Part shown: positions 7,110-15,734 of the stretch, one piece after another
Layout: every line of letters starts with the position of its first letter
How positions within the stretch are numbered: the stretch's first letter is position 1
NCBI GenBank assembly: GCA_014799325.1
Contig: JAAVIE010000007.1
Coordinates: 1 to 40,754, forward strand
Length of the DNA stretch: 40,754 bases
Origin: Oscillospiraceae bacterium
Lineage (GTDB): Bacteria > Bacillota > Clostridia > Oscillospirales > Ruminococcaceae
Reading direction: 5' to 3'
The notes under the pieces: generated by a model
Databases searched by the model: none
Told to the model about the DNA's origin: nothing
Seen by the model: only the letters and a program-made list of their open reading frames with translations
Made by a program: the position numbers and the translations under genes

Positions 7110-9476
7110 TCAGCTCTTGCTGTTGAACAAAGGCTCGAGGACATCTCCATACTTCTCAAAAATTTCAAGCAAGTAAATGTTCCAATGCCGCGCGTCCTTT
7201 TCCGAGTTTCCGAAAACGTAATCTTCCTGACCGTAATCTATAACGTCAAAACCGGGAGTTGCCTTGCTCACGCCCGCTGTTCTGTAAGCTGCCGCGTCCG
7301 CAAGGGTAAAGGAGATCGCGGTGATGTCATCGTAGTTCACCCAACTGCTGATATTGCTGCCTGTGGCAGATTCGGATGAGCCGTTTTCAGTCTGCTTTGT
7401 GGGCGCTTCCTTTTCGATCTTTACCGCTCCGTCGACATATTTTCCGTACATCGTATCGACATAAAGAGAGAGGGACTCGCCCAATACGTCGGAGGGAACA
7501 TGACCGCCGTCCCATTGCCATTCAATTACCGAATCAACGTTCGCGTTCAGCCACGCAATTTGCAGATTTAAAGACGAGAACATGGACATATCGCCTTCCG
7601 ACGCGCCCATAACTATCCTTGTCCATACGGGATCTTCAGTGCCGTCTGCGCCGATATAGTTCAACGGGTTATACAGCGAAACAATATTTTTTCCGTATTT
7701 ATCGCCGGAATAAATTTCGTCTATATCCGCTTTGTATGCCGCGGCCATATCGGAGTAGGATTCATAATTTGTCGAGTCGCCTTTTCCCGTTGCGGACTGC
7801 GTTGTACCTCCATCGGGTGTTCCGACGATCATTTCGTTCCCTTGTCCGCCGTTGGACGGTCTTTCTCCGGGCGCACCGCCGTCAGGTAGATCACCACCGG
7901 GCATATTACCGTCCGGTGCCATATCATCGGACATATTGCCATCGGGTGCCATTCCGCTGGGCATATTGCCGTCGGGAGGCGTACCTCCGGGCATATCTCC
8001 ATCAGTTGCCATACCTCCCGGCATATTGCCGCCGGGACCACCCATCATACCACCGCTGCTGCTCTTGGCATAACGTCCTTCTATAAACGCACGGGCTTTG
8101 TCCTCGCTTGTCATTGCCGCAACGGCGCTGTCGCTGTAAGCGTTTCCGTTTTCATCAAACCAAGTCCAACCGTCGGAATAATCAAGATTATCGAGATACC
8201 ATTGAAGATTTTCGGTAAATTCGGCAAGATACAGATCAAGATACGTTCCGTAATATCCGTTGTTGTCGGCGTGTGCTTCGGGATCGTATTCGATTTTCAG
8301 ATCAATGACATCATCGGTATCGCCGTCCTTGTTCAGGTCAAATCCGACTGCGCTCTCGGCTGCCGAAAGATTCTGTGCGTTTATATATTCCATATACGCT
8401 TCGGACAAATATTCCGCAAGCTGCGCCTGGAAAGTTGTTTTAAACGAATAGTCCGAATCCAGGTAATATTCAAATGCAAGAGCCATATCTGCCTCGTAAA
8501 GCGAGGTAATTGCGCTGTACGCAACGCACCCCCACAATCCATCGGATATCTCGTAATTCTCACCGTTAATATTAACGGAAGTGGAATAGCCGCCGTCCGA
8601 GTTTTGATATACGCCGACCGCTCCGGCTTCGATCTGATAATCATAAAAATCGGAGTTGTTTGACGTAGCGGCTAACATAGACGCATGAGCGCCGCCGCCC
8701 GATCCGCCTGTGGACACGAAACGGTCTGCACTGCCGGGCAGATTGCCAAGAAGAATATTGTATTTTACATAGCGGACAGCCGCTTTCTGGTCAACAAGGC
8801 AGGAAGGAGCGTCACCCGTATAACCGGTATTTCCGTTTTCATCAGTCACAATATCCTGTTTTCCGCGGTTTCCGCAGGAAACGTTGATATATCCGTCTGC
8901 CGCGTAAGATGCAGAGGCTGCGGAGTTGTTCTGCGAACCATATCCCGCCGCTCCCGTATTCACAATAACAGGTGCGGTCGAGGCAGAGTATATTTGTCCG
9001 TTGGTGCTTGTGATCGTTGCATCATAATCAATTACAAGCGAGCCTTTTACCGCATTTGAAACCGACTGCGCCGTAACATCGGCGTTACCGTCGCCGTCCG
9101 TATCGATCCCCGAAACATAAGCTCCGGGAACGCAAACCGATACGCCCTGTTGATCGGGCAGCTCGGGATAAGCGACCGCCGAAACTATCGATAACGTCCA
9201 CGCATCGGAGTCCTTGGAGTACGTCCATTCCTGCTCCTCATTGCAGGCGAGGTTTAACATCTGTTCAATATATTCCCTTTCGGGATCGACGTACGGTTCA
9301 ATATTTTCTCCTATATCGTTTGATACCTGTTCTGTACTGCTTATTGTCTGCCCGGTACTGCTGCCTGAGGGATCGTCCGATTGATCGGAGCTGTCCGCTC
9401 CATTGGAGCAAGCGCTTAACCCCAGCGCAAGCGTTAAGGAAAGAATTATTGCGGTTATTTGTTTATTTTTCTTCAT
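7110..9476 (-). CDS. Secreted tannase/feruloyl-esterase-like lipoprotein with low-complexity insert
   Basis: A 788-aa exported lipoprotein: signal peptide with lipobox LSAC (Cys 23) and a Ser/Asp/Gly-rich linker. An alpha/beta-hydrolase follows that resembles bacterial subtype B tannases. The nucleophile motif is GGSGGG (257-262). Late motifs TRIVMGASEGDMS and WQWDGGHVPSD supply the probable acid/His region (His in GGHVPSD). The predicted role is hydrolysis of plant phenolic esters at the cell surface. A Gly/Met/Pro/Asp-rich stretch (about 480-555; repeats such as PDGNMPGG) sits in the usual lid/insert region and lengthens the protein. The ATG at 9476 is chosen over 9512 because of AGGAGG 7 nt upstream. 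It follows a decayed two-component system by 70 bp on the same strand, so regulation by that system is likely or was so. Confidence 0.75.
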   Translation of the reverse strand: MKKNKQITAIILSLTLALGLSACSNGADSSDQSDDPSGSSTGQTISSTEQVSNDIGENIEPYVDPEREYIEQMLNLACNEEQEWTYSKDSDAWTLSIVSAVAYPELPDQQGVSVCVPGAYVSGIDTDGDGNADVTAQSVSNAVKGSLVIDYDATITSTNGQIYSASTAPVIVNTGAAGYGSQNNSAASASYAADGYINVSCGNRGKQDIVTDENGNTGYTGDAPSCLVDQKAAVRYVKYNILLGNLPGSADRFVSTGGSGGGAHASMLAATSNNSDFYDYQIEAGAVGVYQNSDGGYSTSVNINGENYEISDGLWGCVAYSAITSLYEADMALAFEYYLDSDYSFKTTFQAQLAEYLSEAYMEYINAQNLSAAESAVGFDLNKDGDTDDVIDLKIEYDPEAHADNNGYYGTYLDLYLAEFTENLQWYLDNLDYSDGWTWFDENGNAYSDSAVAAMTSEDKARAFIEGRYAKSSSGGMMGGPGGNMPGGMATDGDMPGGTPPDGNMPSGMAPDGNMSDDMAPDGNMPGGDLPDGGAPGERPSNGGQGNEMIVGTPDGGTTQSATGKGDSTNYESYSDMAAAYKADIDEIYSGDKYGKNIVSLYNPLNYIGADGTEDPVWTRIVMGASEGDMSMFSSLNLQIAWLNANVDSVIEWQWDGGHVPSDVLGESLSLYVDTMYGKYVDGAVKIEKEAPTKQTENGSSESATGSNISSWVNYDDITAISFTLADAAAYRTAGVSKATPGFDVIDYGQEDYVFGNSEKDARHWNIYLLEIFEKYGDVLEPLFNSKS

Positions 9477-9546
9477 AAAAGAGCCTCCTATCTTAATGAA
9501 ACCATTATACAACAGGAAGATTGAAGTTAAATTGAAAAATTATAAA

Positions 9547-10807
9547 TTATTTTTGCAGCGGTATTCTGACAACAAATTCCACCTTTCCGCCGCGGCACTG
9601 CACCTCGATCTTACCGCTATGAGCGTTAACTATCGCTTTAGCTATTGCAAGCCCAAGCCCGTAATGTTTGTCGTCTCCGTTTCTGACAGTATCTGCACGG
9701 TAAAAGCGTTCAAATATTTGACTGCGGATCTCTGTGGGTATCTCGTCGCCGTCATTGATGACGGACAAAACGGCGAAATTGCGTTCGGATCGCAGCGCAA
9801 GGGTTACTTCTTTCTCCGCACGGCAGTAACGAATGGCGTTATCGAGAAGAATGGAAACAAGCTGTTTCATTTGAGCGCTGCTTCCCGAAATATATAATCC
9901 TTCCGATATATCGCATTGCAGCGTAAGATTTTTTTCAAAAGCGATACTCTCAAACGGCAGCGCTTCGCCATACACCAAACGGCTGAGGTCTACACGCTCT
10001 GCCTGTATCGAAACATTTTCGGTACGTGCAAGCTCAAGCAATTGAGCGACCAGTATGCCCATTCTTTCATTTTCGTATTGAATATTGGAAAGCCATTGAT
10101 TTTCACCGATCTCTCTTAAAAGTATCTCGGCATTTGCGCTGACGATAGACACTGGCGTTTTCAGCTCGTGACCTGCGTCGGATATGAACTGCTTCTGCTT
10201 GCCGTAAACCTCCTCAAGCGGACGAACGATCTGCCGCGCAAGATATACTGCAATGACGAACAGAAAAACTATCGCAGTGCAGCCGAATATCAGCGTATAC
10301 TGAAATAATGTGGTCATACCGCTCCCTATAACGGTATTGTCCTTGAACGCTACAAGCGTGTAATCTCCCTTATCCTTGACAAGGTAGATAAGGCTGCCGC
10401 TTGTTCCGTAAGCTCTGCCGCTGTCCATAATTTTTTTGGAGAGTTGCGCAAGCTCTTCGTCCTCATAAACTGCTGCGTTATTATCCTCAGCGAGAACATC
10501 TCCCTGAGCCGAAAGAGCAACCGAATAAAATGTGGAAAGACGAAAAGCGGGAGTGTCATCAAGCTGCGGCTCATCTTCGGGCGGATCATTGGGCGCAGGG
10601 TGCGGAGTCGGTTTGGGCGAATCATCTTCACCCGGCTGCTTGTCCAATGAGTACAGTTCTGCGTACCTTTCGAGCATCTCACGGTTTGTCTGTGAAACCT
10701 CATAATAGCTTGAACCGTAGATCACACAGCATGCCCATAAACAGCAGCACTAATACAGCCATTATCGACGCAACGATTTTTCGCCCGGACTTTTTAAACA
10801 TTGTCAT
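9547..10807 (-). pseudogene. Sensor histidine kinase, frameshifted near the N terminus
   Basis: The long ORF (9547-10725) encodes an extracellular Pro/Asp-rich region and a membrane segment (FQYTLIFGCTAIVFLFVIAV). It continues with HisKA including the phospho-acceptor His in SDAGHELKTPVS and a C-terminal HATPase (LDNAIRYC, HYGLGLAIAKAIV). It lacks the usual first membrane helix. That helix is present just upstream in another frame: from ATG 10801/10807 the frame reads FKKSGRKIVASIMAVLVLLF and then stops. The join falls in a GT run (CTGTGTGATC, about 10723-10729); two extra bases would restore MLC-VIYGSS. As given, the gene is broken by a 2-nt loss or a sequencing error. Its start overlaps the regulator's predicted intact stop, which indicates translational coupling. 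Confidence 0.8.
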
Positions 10808-11475
10808 ACCTCAATTCATACCCGATACCGCGGACGGCTTTAATTTCCGTTCGGGAATTAACAAACAGCAGTTTTTTCTTGTAAACGACATATACACTTC
10901 CACGTTATTATATTCAGTGTCACTTTCAAAGCCCCATATCTTAACGGCAAGCTGCTCACGGGTGAGTATCTGCCCTTGATTAACAATAAGATATTCAAGT
11001 ATGCGGTATTCCTTTTCGCTCAGGCGAACGCTCTGATTATTTGCGGAACAGGTGAGCGTTGACGCTGCGATATCAAGAGATATGTCGCCAAATGATAATA
11101 TTCCGTCGGTGGAATTTGTGCTTCGTCTCACAAGCGCCCGAAGCCGTGCAAGCAGCTCCTTTGTCATAAACGGCTTGGTGAGATAATCGTCCGCGCCGCA
11201 GTCAAGACCGTTGACCTTATCGTCAAGTTCACTTTTGGCCGTCAACATAAGAATGGGTGTGCGGATTCCCTTTTGCCGCGCTCTTTTCGCGATCTCATAG
11301 CCGCTCATACCCGGCAGCATAACATCAAGTATAACTATATCATAGATATCGGTTTCGATATAATCCATTCCCGACAGCCCGTCGAAGCAGCGTCGACCTC
11401 ATATTTTTCAAGCCGCAGTATTTCTGTGAGAGCCTGCGCCATTCTTTTCTCGTCCTCTACGATCAGTAATTTCAT
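10794..11475 (-). pseudogene. OmpR/PhoB-family response regulator with two frameshifts
   Basis: Frame 1 from ATG 11475 (AGGGGG upstream) gives MKLLIVEDEKRMAQALTEIL and runs to VDAAS. Frame 2 (ORF 10811-11368) gives the receiver phospho-Asp (VILDVMLPGMSG), LTAKSELDD, the switch Lys in LTKPF and the winged-helix output domain ending WGFESDTEYNNVEVYMS. The first shift is near 11384 (one missing T would give AAFDGLSGMDY). The second is in a run of six A (10872-10877 on + as T6). One more A there restores RKKLLFVNS, then KAVRGIGYELR, ending at 10794 inside the kinase start. Both changes are single-base losses. Two lesions here plus one in the kinase argue for decay, although assembly error must be excluded. 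Confidence 0.85.
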
Positions 11476-11763
11476 TGCATACCGCCCCCTAATATCCGTA
11501 TTATTTTTGATTATAACATTAAAAAATTGATAAAAGATTGAACCTTGATTATATTTTATCATTTGATGTATAAAAAACAAGAGTTGCAGCAAGTTTATCA
11601 GACAGTGTTTGAACCGTCTCCGTGACCATGCCTTAACGATACGCTCCTAAGTTTACCGCTCGCTCCAAACAAAAGACCGCAGGCTGTTAAATTTGCGATT
11701 TGTAATTGTGCAAAAGAAAAGTCGCATTTCTTGTGTGACCCTAAATCGCGATCAGAAGCCTAT

Positions 11764-11897
11764 GATTTTCAGCAAAGCTGAAAATCTAAAAATAGAGGCA
11801 GAGTTTTGCTCTGCCCGATTTTTGTTTTTGGCGGCTTGCCGCCAAAAATGGCGACCAGATTGAAAAAACCTCCCGAATGGGAGGTTTTTTCAATCTG
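11764..11897. repeat. Array of four perfect hairpins
   Basis: Four separate perfect inverted repeats follow one another: GATTTTCAGC/GCTGAAAATC (11764-11786), GGCAGAG/CTCTGCC (11797-11815), TTTTTGGCGG/CCGCCAAAAA (11825-11848), and a 19-bp stem centred on CCTCCCGAATGGGAGG (11856-11897). The last has A6/T6 flanks and works as a bidirectional terminator for the minus-strand gene ending at 11940. The rest of the 11.5-11.76 kb gap holds nothing recognisable. Confidence 0.8.
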
Positions 11898-11939
11898 TGA
11901 TATTGTTACCAAAAAGATTTCTTAGTATTGGGAATTGTT

Positions 11940-12197
11940 TTAGACAATTTTTTCAAATACCATAGTAGCTTGAATGCGATCTCCGCCGAGCATACCCTTG
12001 CTACCTCCGTTGGATGTGGTTATAGTATGCAATCTGTATCCTTTGGATGCTTGATCGTTAATCACGGCTTCCAATTCGGTTAAATTTCCTGAACCTGTTC
12101 CCAAAAATTTCTCTTTAAGCGTTACCTGAAGAACAACATATTGCAGTGCTCTACCGGAAGCAGTGGAAAATGTTGATGAATCTGCATAATTGGGCAT
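11940..12197 (-). CDS. DUF4177-like small protein
   Basis: An 85-aa soluble protein. The core YVVLQVTLKEKF, then LEAVINDQASKGYRLHTITT and ATMVFEK, matches the DUF4177 pattern of a first strand, a helix with LN(D)xxxxGYxL and two strands. Function of the family is unknown. I start at ATG 12197, with AGGAGG 8 nt upstream, rather than 12248. It lies between the broken two-component system and the left end of the integrated element, and is flanked on both sides by terminator hairpins, so it is a single-gene unit. A second, weaker DUF4177-like protein occurs at 3.8 kb. Confidence 0.7.
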   Translation of the reverse strand: MPNYADSSTFSTASGRALQYVVLQVTLKEKFLGTGSGNLTELEAVINDQASKGYRLHTITTSNGGSKGMLGGDRIQATMVFEKIV

Positions 12198-12321
12198 AAT
12201 AAATAATCCTCCTGATATAATAAATTTTTTTATCATACAGCATGTCATCTGTATGATTTATGAATCGGAATACCGTTTTTAAAAGGTATTGATAATATAT
12301 TTTAAAAGTATTGATAATTTA

Positions 12322-12473
12322 AAAAAGTTCAGATAATAACCGAACTTTATTGAATACTGCACTGCGTTGTTGTGATTCATTTACAAAAGATTTTTTGAAT
12401 GAACCGTTAAAAATTATCACTATGCTGTGTAAATCCATTTAAAAATGCCCTTGGTAAAACCGAGGGCATTTTT
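12322..12473. terminator. Hairpins left of the integrated element, including a bidirectional terminator
   Basis: AAAGTTC/GAACTTT with TTATTG following (about 12325-12347) and a strong stem AAAAATGCCCT with GGGCATTTTT (12441-12473), whose A and T flanks allow termination in both directions. The second lies 7 bp before the left att site. Confidence 0.7.
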
Positions 12474-12480
12474 CAAATGA

Positions 12481-12502
12481 TGTGGTTGGGGCGGAAGGAT
12501 TT
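12481..12502. other. attL: displaced copy of the tRNA-Gln 3' end
   Basis: The 22 bases from TGTGGTTGGGGCGG to AAGGATTT are identical to 19835-19856, which is the 3' end (including CCA) and part of the T arm of the intact tRNA-Gln gene. The rest of the tRNA is absent here. It marks the left boundary of the integrated element. Confidence 0.9.
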
Positions 12503-12625
12503 AACAACGCTGTTTTCTGCCATTTTCTAACTTTTACAAAATGGTAATAAACGCCTTTATTAAGCCATTTTCTTTTATTTGATAGTTTCTCCCAAATCGC
12601 CAAAAATGAATAAATTTTAGTTTAA

Positions 12626-12643
12626 TCGGGGATTTTTCGGGGA
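12626..12643 (+). repeat. Left internal arm repeat
   Basis: TCGGGGATTTTTCGGGGA occurs here and, in the same orientation, at 19776-19793. It contains two TCGGGGA half units; a further single unit (TCGGGGAAA) is near 12702. Its place near both ends suggests an integrase arm-type binding site. Confidence 0.7.
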
Positions 12644-12742
12644 TTTAAATATACAGATTTTTGATGTTATAAAAGCATATCTTAAGCATTATTTTTTTGG
12701 ATCGGGGAAATGCTGTAACGCTTGCTTTGACTTTGGATATAT

Positions 12743-13039
12743 TTAGCTTGCTAATTGAAATTGTTTCAGCTTGCAAAGGCGGTTTTCAAGGTCTGTAATG
12801 TCAAGTCCCCAACTCTTATATGCGGCTCTTGTGTTTACATTTGCGCTGTTCAGACTTGGGATATTATCAGCTGCCATTTGTTCCCTTGCCCTATTTTTCA
12901 ACTGTGTGATCGTCTTTGAGGACAGATCGCCTTTCTTGCTCTTGAATAGGGTTCTAATATCCTGTGATGTCAACTCGATATTTTCATAGTATGTTTTTAT
13001 TGCTGTTTCTAAACTTGTTATTTGTGGTGTTTGTGCCAT
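12743..13039 (-). CDS. Hypothetical protein of the integrated element (98 aa)
   Basis: A small soluble, mostly helical protein with basic and polar residues. The segment ELTSQDIRTLFKSKKGDLSS, then QLKNRAREQM, has the spacing of a helix-turn-helix but I do not recognise the family. The ATG overlaps the stop of the preceding 59-aa gene by one base (TAATG), so the two are translationally coupled. Being next to attL, it could be an accessory or excision factor, but nothing beyond position supports that. Confidence 0.65.
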   Translation of the reverse strand: MAQTPQITSLETAIKTYYENIELTSQDIRTLFKSKKGDLSSKTITQLKNRAREQMAADNIPSLNSANVNTRAAYKSWGLDITDLENRLCKLKQFQLAS

Positions 13040-13218
13040 TACTTGTTAATTTCCTTTCTGATGTTATTTAGTATGCTTTTTACAATGTCAATAGCTCTTT
13101 CAGCTACTTCAAGTTGTATTTGTAAATTGTCTGGCTGCTCCTGTTCACCCTGTGAATTACATAGATCAGTGTAATTGTTGAGTGCATTTTCTTGGGTTTG
13201 CGTTTCGTTCATTGTCAT
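13039..13218 (-). CDS. Small hypothetical protein (59 aa), coupled to the 98-aa gene
   Basis: This gene is below the ORF-track cutoff. From ATG 13218 (AAAGGA 10 nt upstream) it reads MTMNETQTQENALNNYTDLC and ends LEVAERAIDIVKSILNNIRK-EINK, a likely amphipathic or coiled helix. Its TAA overlaps the ATG of the next gene (TAATG). The 192-bp repeat copy 1 lies directly upstream, so the promoter or leader of this operon is probably within or beside that repeat. Function unknown. Confidence 0.65.
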   Translation of the reverse strand: MTMNETQTQENALNNYTDLCNSQGEQEQPDNLQIQLEVAERAIDIVKSILNNIRKEINK

Positions 13219-13275
13219 TCATTTCATTCCTTTCATTCTGTTTTTTCCTGCTCTGGCTTTGCGTAATCCTTCCTC

Positions 13276-13467
13276 TTTCACTTATAGGGGAGGTGACAGG
13301 GTGGGTATAATGCTTTTATGTATGCGGTTTTGTGGTTTTCTCTATTTGCGGGTTGTCTGAATTTTTTACAAGTGAGTGTATTTTATATCTGTTGTTTTTC
13401 CTGCCTTTTCCTTTTGGTTATTTTGAAGCGGCAAGGGCGGTGGGATCGGTGAGAGCGTAGCCAAAAA
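13276..13467. repeat. 192-bp direct repeat, copy 1
   Basis: Identical by eye over 192 bp to 17035-17226. On the minus strand each copy starts just after a near-identical terminator hairpin and ends about 50-60 bp before a gene start, so the repeat behaves as a shared upstream region. On the plus strand it contains AGGGGAGGTGACAGG followed by GTG and 18 further codons (VGIMLLCMRFCGFLYLRVV), a possible short hydrophobic peptide. Confidence 0.9.
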
Positions 13468-13495
13468 GAAAAGAGAGCCGCTCTTTTGGCTCTCT
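13466..13495 (-). terminator. Terminator of the serine recombinase gene
   Basis: GAGAGCC (13473-13479) pairs with GGCTCTC (13488-13494). On the minus strand it is followed by TTTTCTTTTTGG. It lies 19 bp past the recombinase stop, and nearly the same hairpin occurs at 17381-17410. Confidence 0.8.
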
Positions 13496-13513
13496 CTTGG
13501 TATGCTTATGTGT

Positions 13514-14206
13514 TTATTCCGTTTCCCCTGCTTCCTCTGCTCTTATCTGTTTCTTGTATCTGAAATAGGTTCCACGGTCTACGCCTGCCAACTTGATACA
13601 TTCATTATCCGACAAACTGCCGCCAAATGTGTGACAGTGCTGTTTTATAACTTCTTTGGCTTTTATTGACTTTTGGGTTATAAGCTTTGCTCCTTTTGGC
13701 TGTCCTACTCTTTTCCCTGCCGCTTTTGCTTCTCTAAGTCCTTCGCTTGTGCGTTGCTTAAGGTCTTGCACTTCTTTTTCCGCTTGTTCAAAGGCTAATT
13801 GTATTTGCTTTGTTGCCAGCTTTTTCAAGTAGCTGTTTACGCCCTTAAGTATGTCGTCTATATCGTCTCCTGTAAGGGTTATACTATTGGATAGGGCGGC
13901 TTTGTAGGTTGCTGTATTTATAAAAGGCTCTTTCAGGAAAATAAGCTCTATTCCTTCATCATACAGTTTTAGGTATTCCCTTACTCCTTCGGCGGCGTTG
14001 CGGCTCATTCTGCTGACACTGTCAAATATAACCGTATCGCCTGTCTGTAGTTTCTTTAACAGCTTTTCCCACTGAGGGCGGCTTTGCTTTGTTCCTGTGT
14101 AGATTTCCTCAATAATTGCGGCGGCTGGGTATGCTTTAGAAATGTTTTCGATCTGTCTTGCAAGGTTTTGTTTTGGTGTGCTTATTCTGCAATATCCGTA
14201 TAACAT
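13514..14206 (-). CDS. Serine recombinase, resolvase/invertase type
   Basis: A 230-aa recombinase with the resolvase/invertase catalytic domain. YGYCRIST places the nucleophile at Ser 9; FDSVSRMSRN is the conserved arginine helix (the usual DRLSR) and LKQRTSEGLREAKAAGKRVG-QPKG the hinge and start of the DNA-binding part. The C-terminal helix-turn-helix (LSDNECIKLAGVDRGTYFRY) is of the Hin type. Short resolvases of this kind resolve multimers or invert DNA segments. Here the two identical 192-bp repeats are possible substrates, although they are in direct orientation, which would favour deletion rather than inversion. A consensus promoter with a palindrome is upstream; start supported by AAAAGGAG about 10 nt before ATG. 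Confidence 0.9.
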   Translation of the reverse strand: MLYGYCRISTPKQNLARQIENISKAYPAAAIIEEIYTGTKQSRPQWEKLLKKLQTGDTVIFDSVSRMSRNAAEGVREYLKLYDEGIELIFLKEPFINTATYKAALSNSITLTGDDIDDILKGVNSYLKKLATKQIQLAFEQAEKEVQDLKQRTSEGLREAKAAGKRVGQPKGAKLITQKSIKAKEVIKQHCHTFGGSLSDNECIKLAGVDRGTYFRYKKQIRAEEAGETE

Positions 14207-14235
14207 TTTATATACGCTCCTTTTAGTATGCTTTT

Positions 14236-14290
14236 TACCGTTCGGTAGTTTCCATACTTAAACTATATCACATTATAACGGATTTGTCAA
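14236..14290 (-). promoter_or_regulatory. Promoter and palindrome of the serine recombinase gene
   Basis: TTGACA (14285-14290), a 17-bp spacer and TATAGT (14262-14267) on the minus strand. TACCGTTCGGTA (14236-14247) lies just after the expected start point and could be an operator. GCATACT/AGTATGC motifs recur around it (about 14226, 14311 and 14335). Confidence 0.75.
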
Positions 14291-14383
14291 GAGGTTTTTT
14301 GTAATTTGCATACTTTTTTACAGTTGGTTAAATTGCATACTGCTTTTTAGCGGTGATTATAGCCAAAAAAGGAGGGCTTATTT

Positions 14384-14816
14384 TTAAAGGTTCAATATGC
14401 ACCTTTAAGAATTTGTAATTAAGGGGTGGGCGAAACGTCCAAAGGGGTCTCCTTTTAAGGGCTCCCTTTTCGTTCTTAAAGGTGAATTATCCACCTTTAA
14501 AGCCTGATACTGTTCGTTTGCCGCTTCGTAACATACAAGCGTGTAATTAAGCCACTTTACGAACGGTACAAAATGTTCCTTTCGTAATTTACCCACTCCC
14601 TAAATAGCAGAACAACAAGGCGGTAGGGGGGTATTTCCATTTTTATTTACCTTTTCAATTCTTCCCAAAAGGTGAGTTACTACACTTGTTTTTCAACTGC
14701 CTATTTTCAAATTTACCAAAAGCAGAGTGTAAAGGGAGCGGTAAAAAGCCGACCCCATCGTAAAATGCTACGGGGTCACTTTCGATTCTTAAAGGGAGTT
14801 TAACCCCCCTTAAGAA
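14384..14816. repeat. Palindrome cluster, candidate replication or transfer origin
   Basis: Four inverted repeats: TTAAAGGT/ACCTTTAA (14384-14408), TTAAAGGTG/CACCTTTAA (14476-14500), GACCCC/GGGGTC with CGTA/TACG inside (14751-14777), and TTCTTAA/TTAAGAA with GGG/CCC (14786-14816). The first, second and fourth share a TTAAAGG core, as iterons or operator sites would. The cluster lies between the recombinase and the ATPase gene. Confidence 0.6.
14405..14596 (-). CDS. Possible small protein (63 aa), low confidence
   Basis: GTG at 14596 opens a frame reading GKLRKEHFVPFVKWLNYTLV and then an amphipathic helix, YEAANEQYQALK. The ribosome site is poor (AGGGA directly before GTG), and the frame contains most of two of the palindromes described at this position. 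The N-terminal half looks protein-like; the rest is less so. It may instead be a noncoding, structured region. Confidence 0.3.
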   Translation of the reverse strand: MGKLRKEHFVPFVKWLNYTLVCYEAANEQYQALKVDNSPLRTKREPLKGDPFGRFAHPLITNS

Positions 14817-15734
14817 ATTCTATTTTACTATATACTCACTAACTCAGGGTCAAAATAACCTTGAGCTTCTCTCGGCTACCGTTTTGGTACCCTACATTAT
14901 TGACTGTTTTTGGTTAAAATGTATAAAAATAGCTATATAAACTATAAAATATTTGTCAATAATTTATTTTCTTTCCCTTAATAAAAAATATCCAGAAAAG
15001 CAACTTGAAATCAAGCGCCGCAGAAGTGCTTGTATAAAGGCTCTACGCTGTTTTATGTACTGCTTGCTTGTGTCTGCTTCAAGGTTTTATTCCTGATTAA
15101 AGTCCGAGTATAAAGGCATTTTAGCAGTATATATTTTTATAAGCAGTAATGTTAATGCTGGATAAGCTGTTTAATATCGATCTTTATTCAATTTTTATCC
15201 AAAAAAGAATATAGCAGTGGTTAAAACACGCTTAAACGGTTATATAAAGCCATTCTTATTAAATTTTTAGTCATAAAGCAGTAGCAATATATTATAGAGG
15301 ATATGACGGTTGATAAGGCACTTTATAGAGAGATAGAATTACATGATCCCGTTTTCGTTTAGCTGTTGTCTGCCTTATCGTGGCTCATATCGATTTAATA
15401 ATTCAGTCTTATATAAAAGACTGATTTGGTAAACATTTCCGTTAGTGCTTGTTATTTTTAGCTTGACTGATTGTAAAATAAATAACTGCTCCTACATTGT
15501 GTAGCGGTAATTACAGCGTATACCGATTTTTTTATTTTTTATTTTTCTTTTTTTGCTTGGTTTTCTGCCTTTGCCGCTACGTTTATATGGTGATAATTTG
15601 TAACAGGCTATTTCCATTTTTATTATATAAATACTATTTCTTTCTTTTAGAGAACGACCCAGCAAACGGCTCTATAAAAGGATTTATTTTGGAAGATGTG
15701 AAATTTTCGGACAGCGTTTTTCACATTTTCATTT
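14817..15734. other. AT-rich noncoding stretch of the element
   Basis: No ORF with a credible ribosome site was found on either strand. Visible structure is limited to a GATAAGGCA/TGCCTTATC pair about 50 bp apart (near 15314 and 15369) and a short hairpin CAGTCTT/AAAGACTG (about 15404-15423). AGCAGT is frequent from 15120 to 15290. With the palindrome cluster to its left, this is where an origin or transfer site would be looked for. Confidence 0.5.

Noticed and set aside
7619-8086. 155-aa Arg/Tyr-rich plus ORF
   Set aside because: It is the antisense of the low-complexity insert of the esterase; its composition follows from the repeat.
13175-13360. 61-aa plus ORF over repeat copy 1
   Set aside because: The N-terminal part is antisense to the 59-aa gene. 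Only the last 19 codons, inside the repeat, might be meaningful, and these are reported separately.
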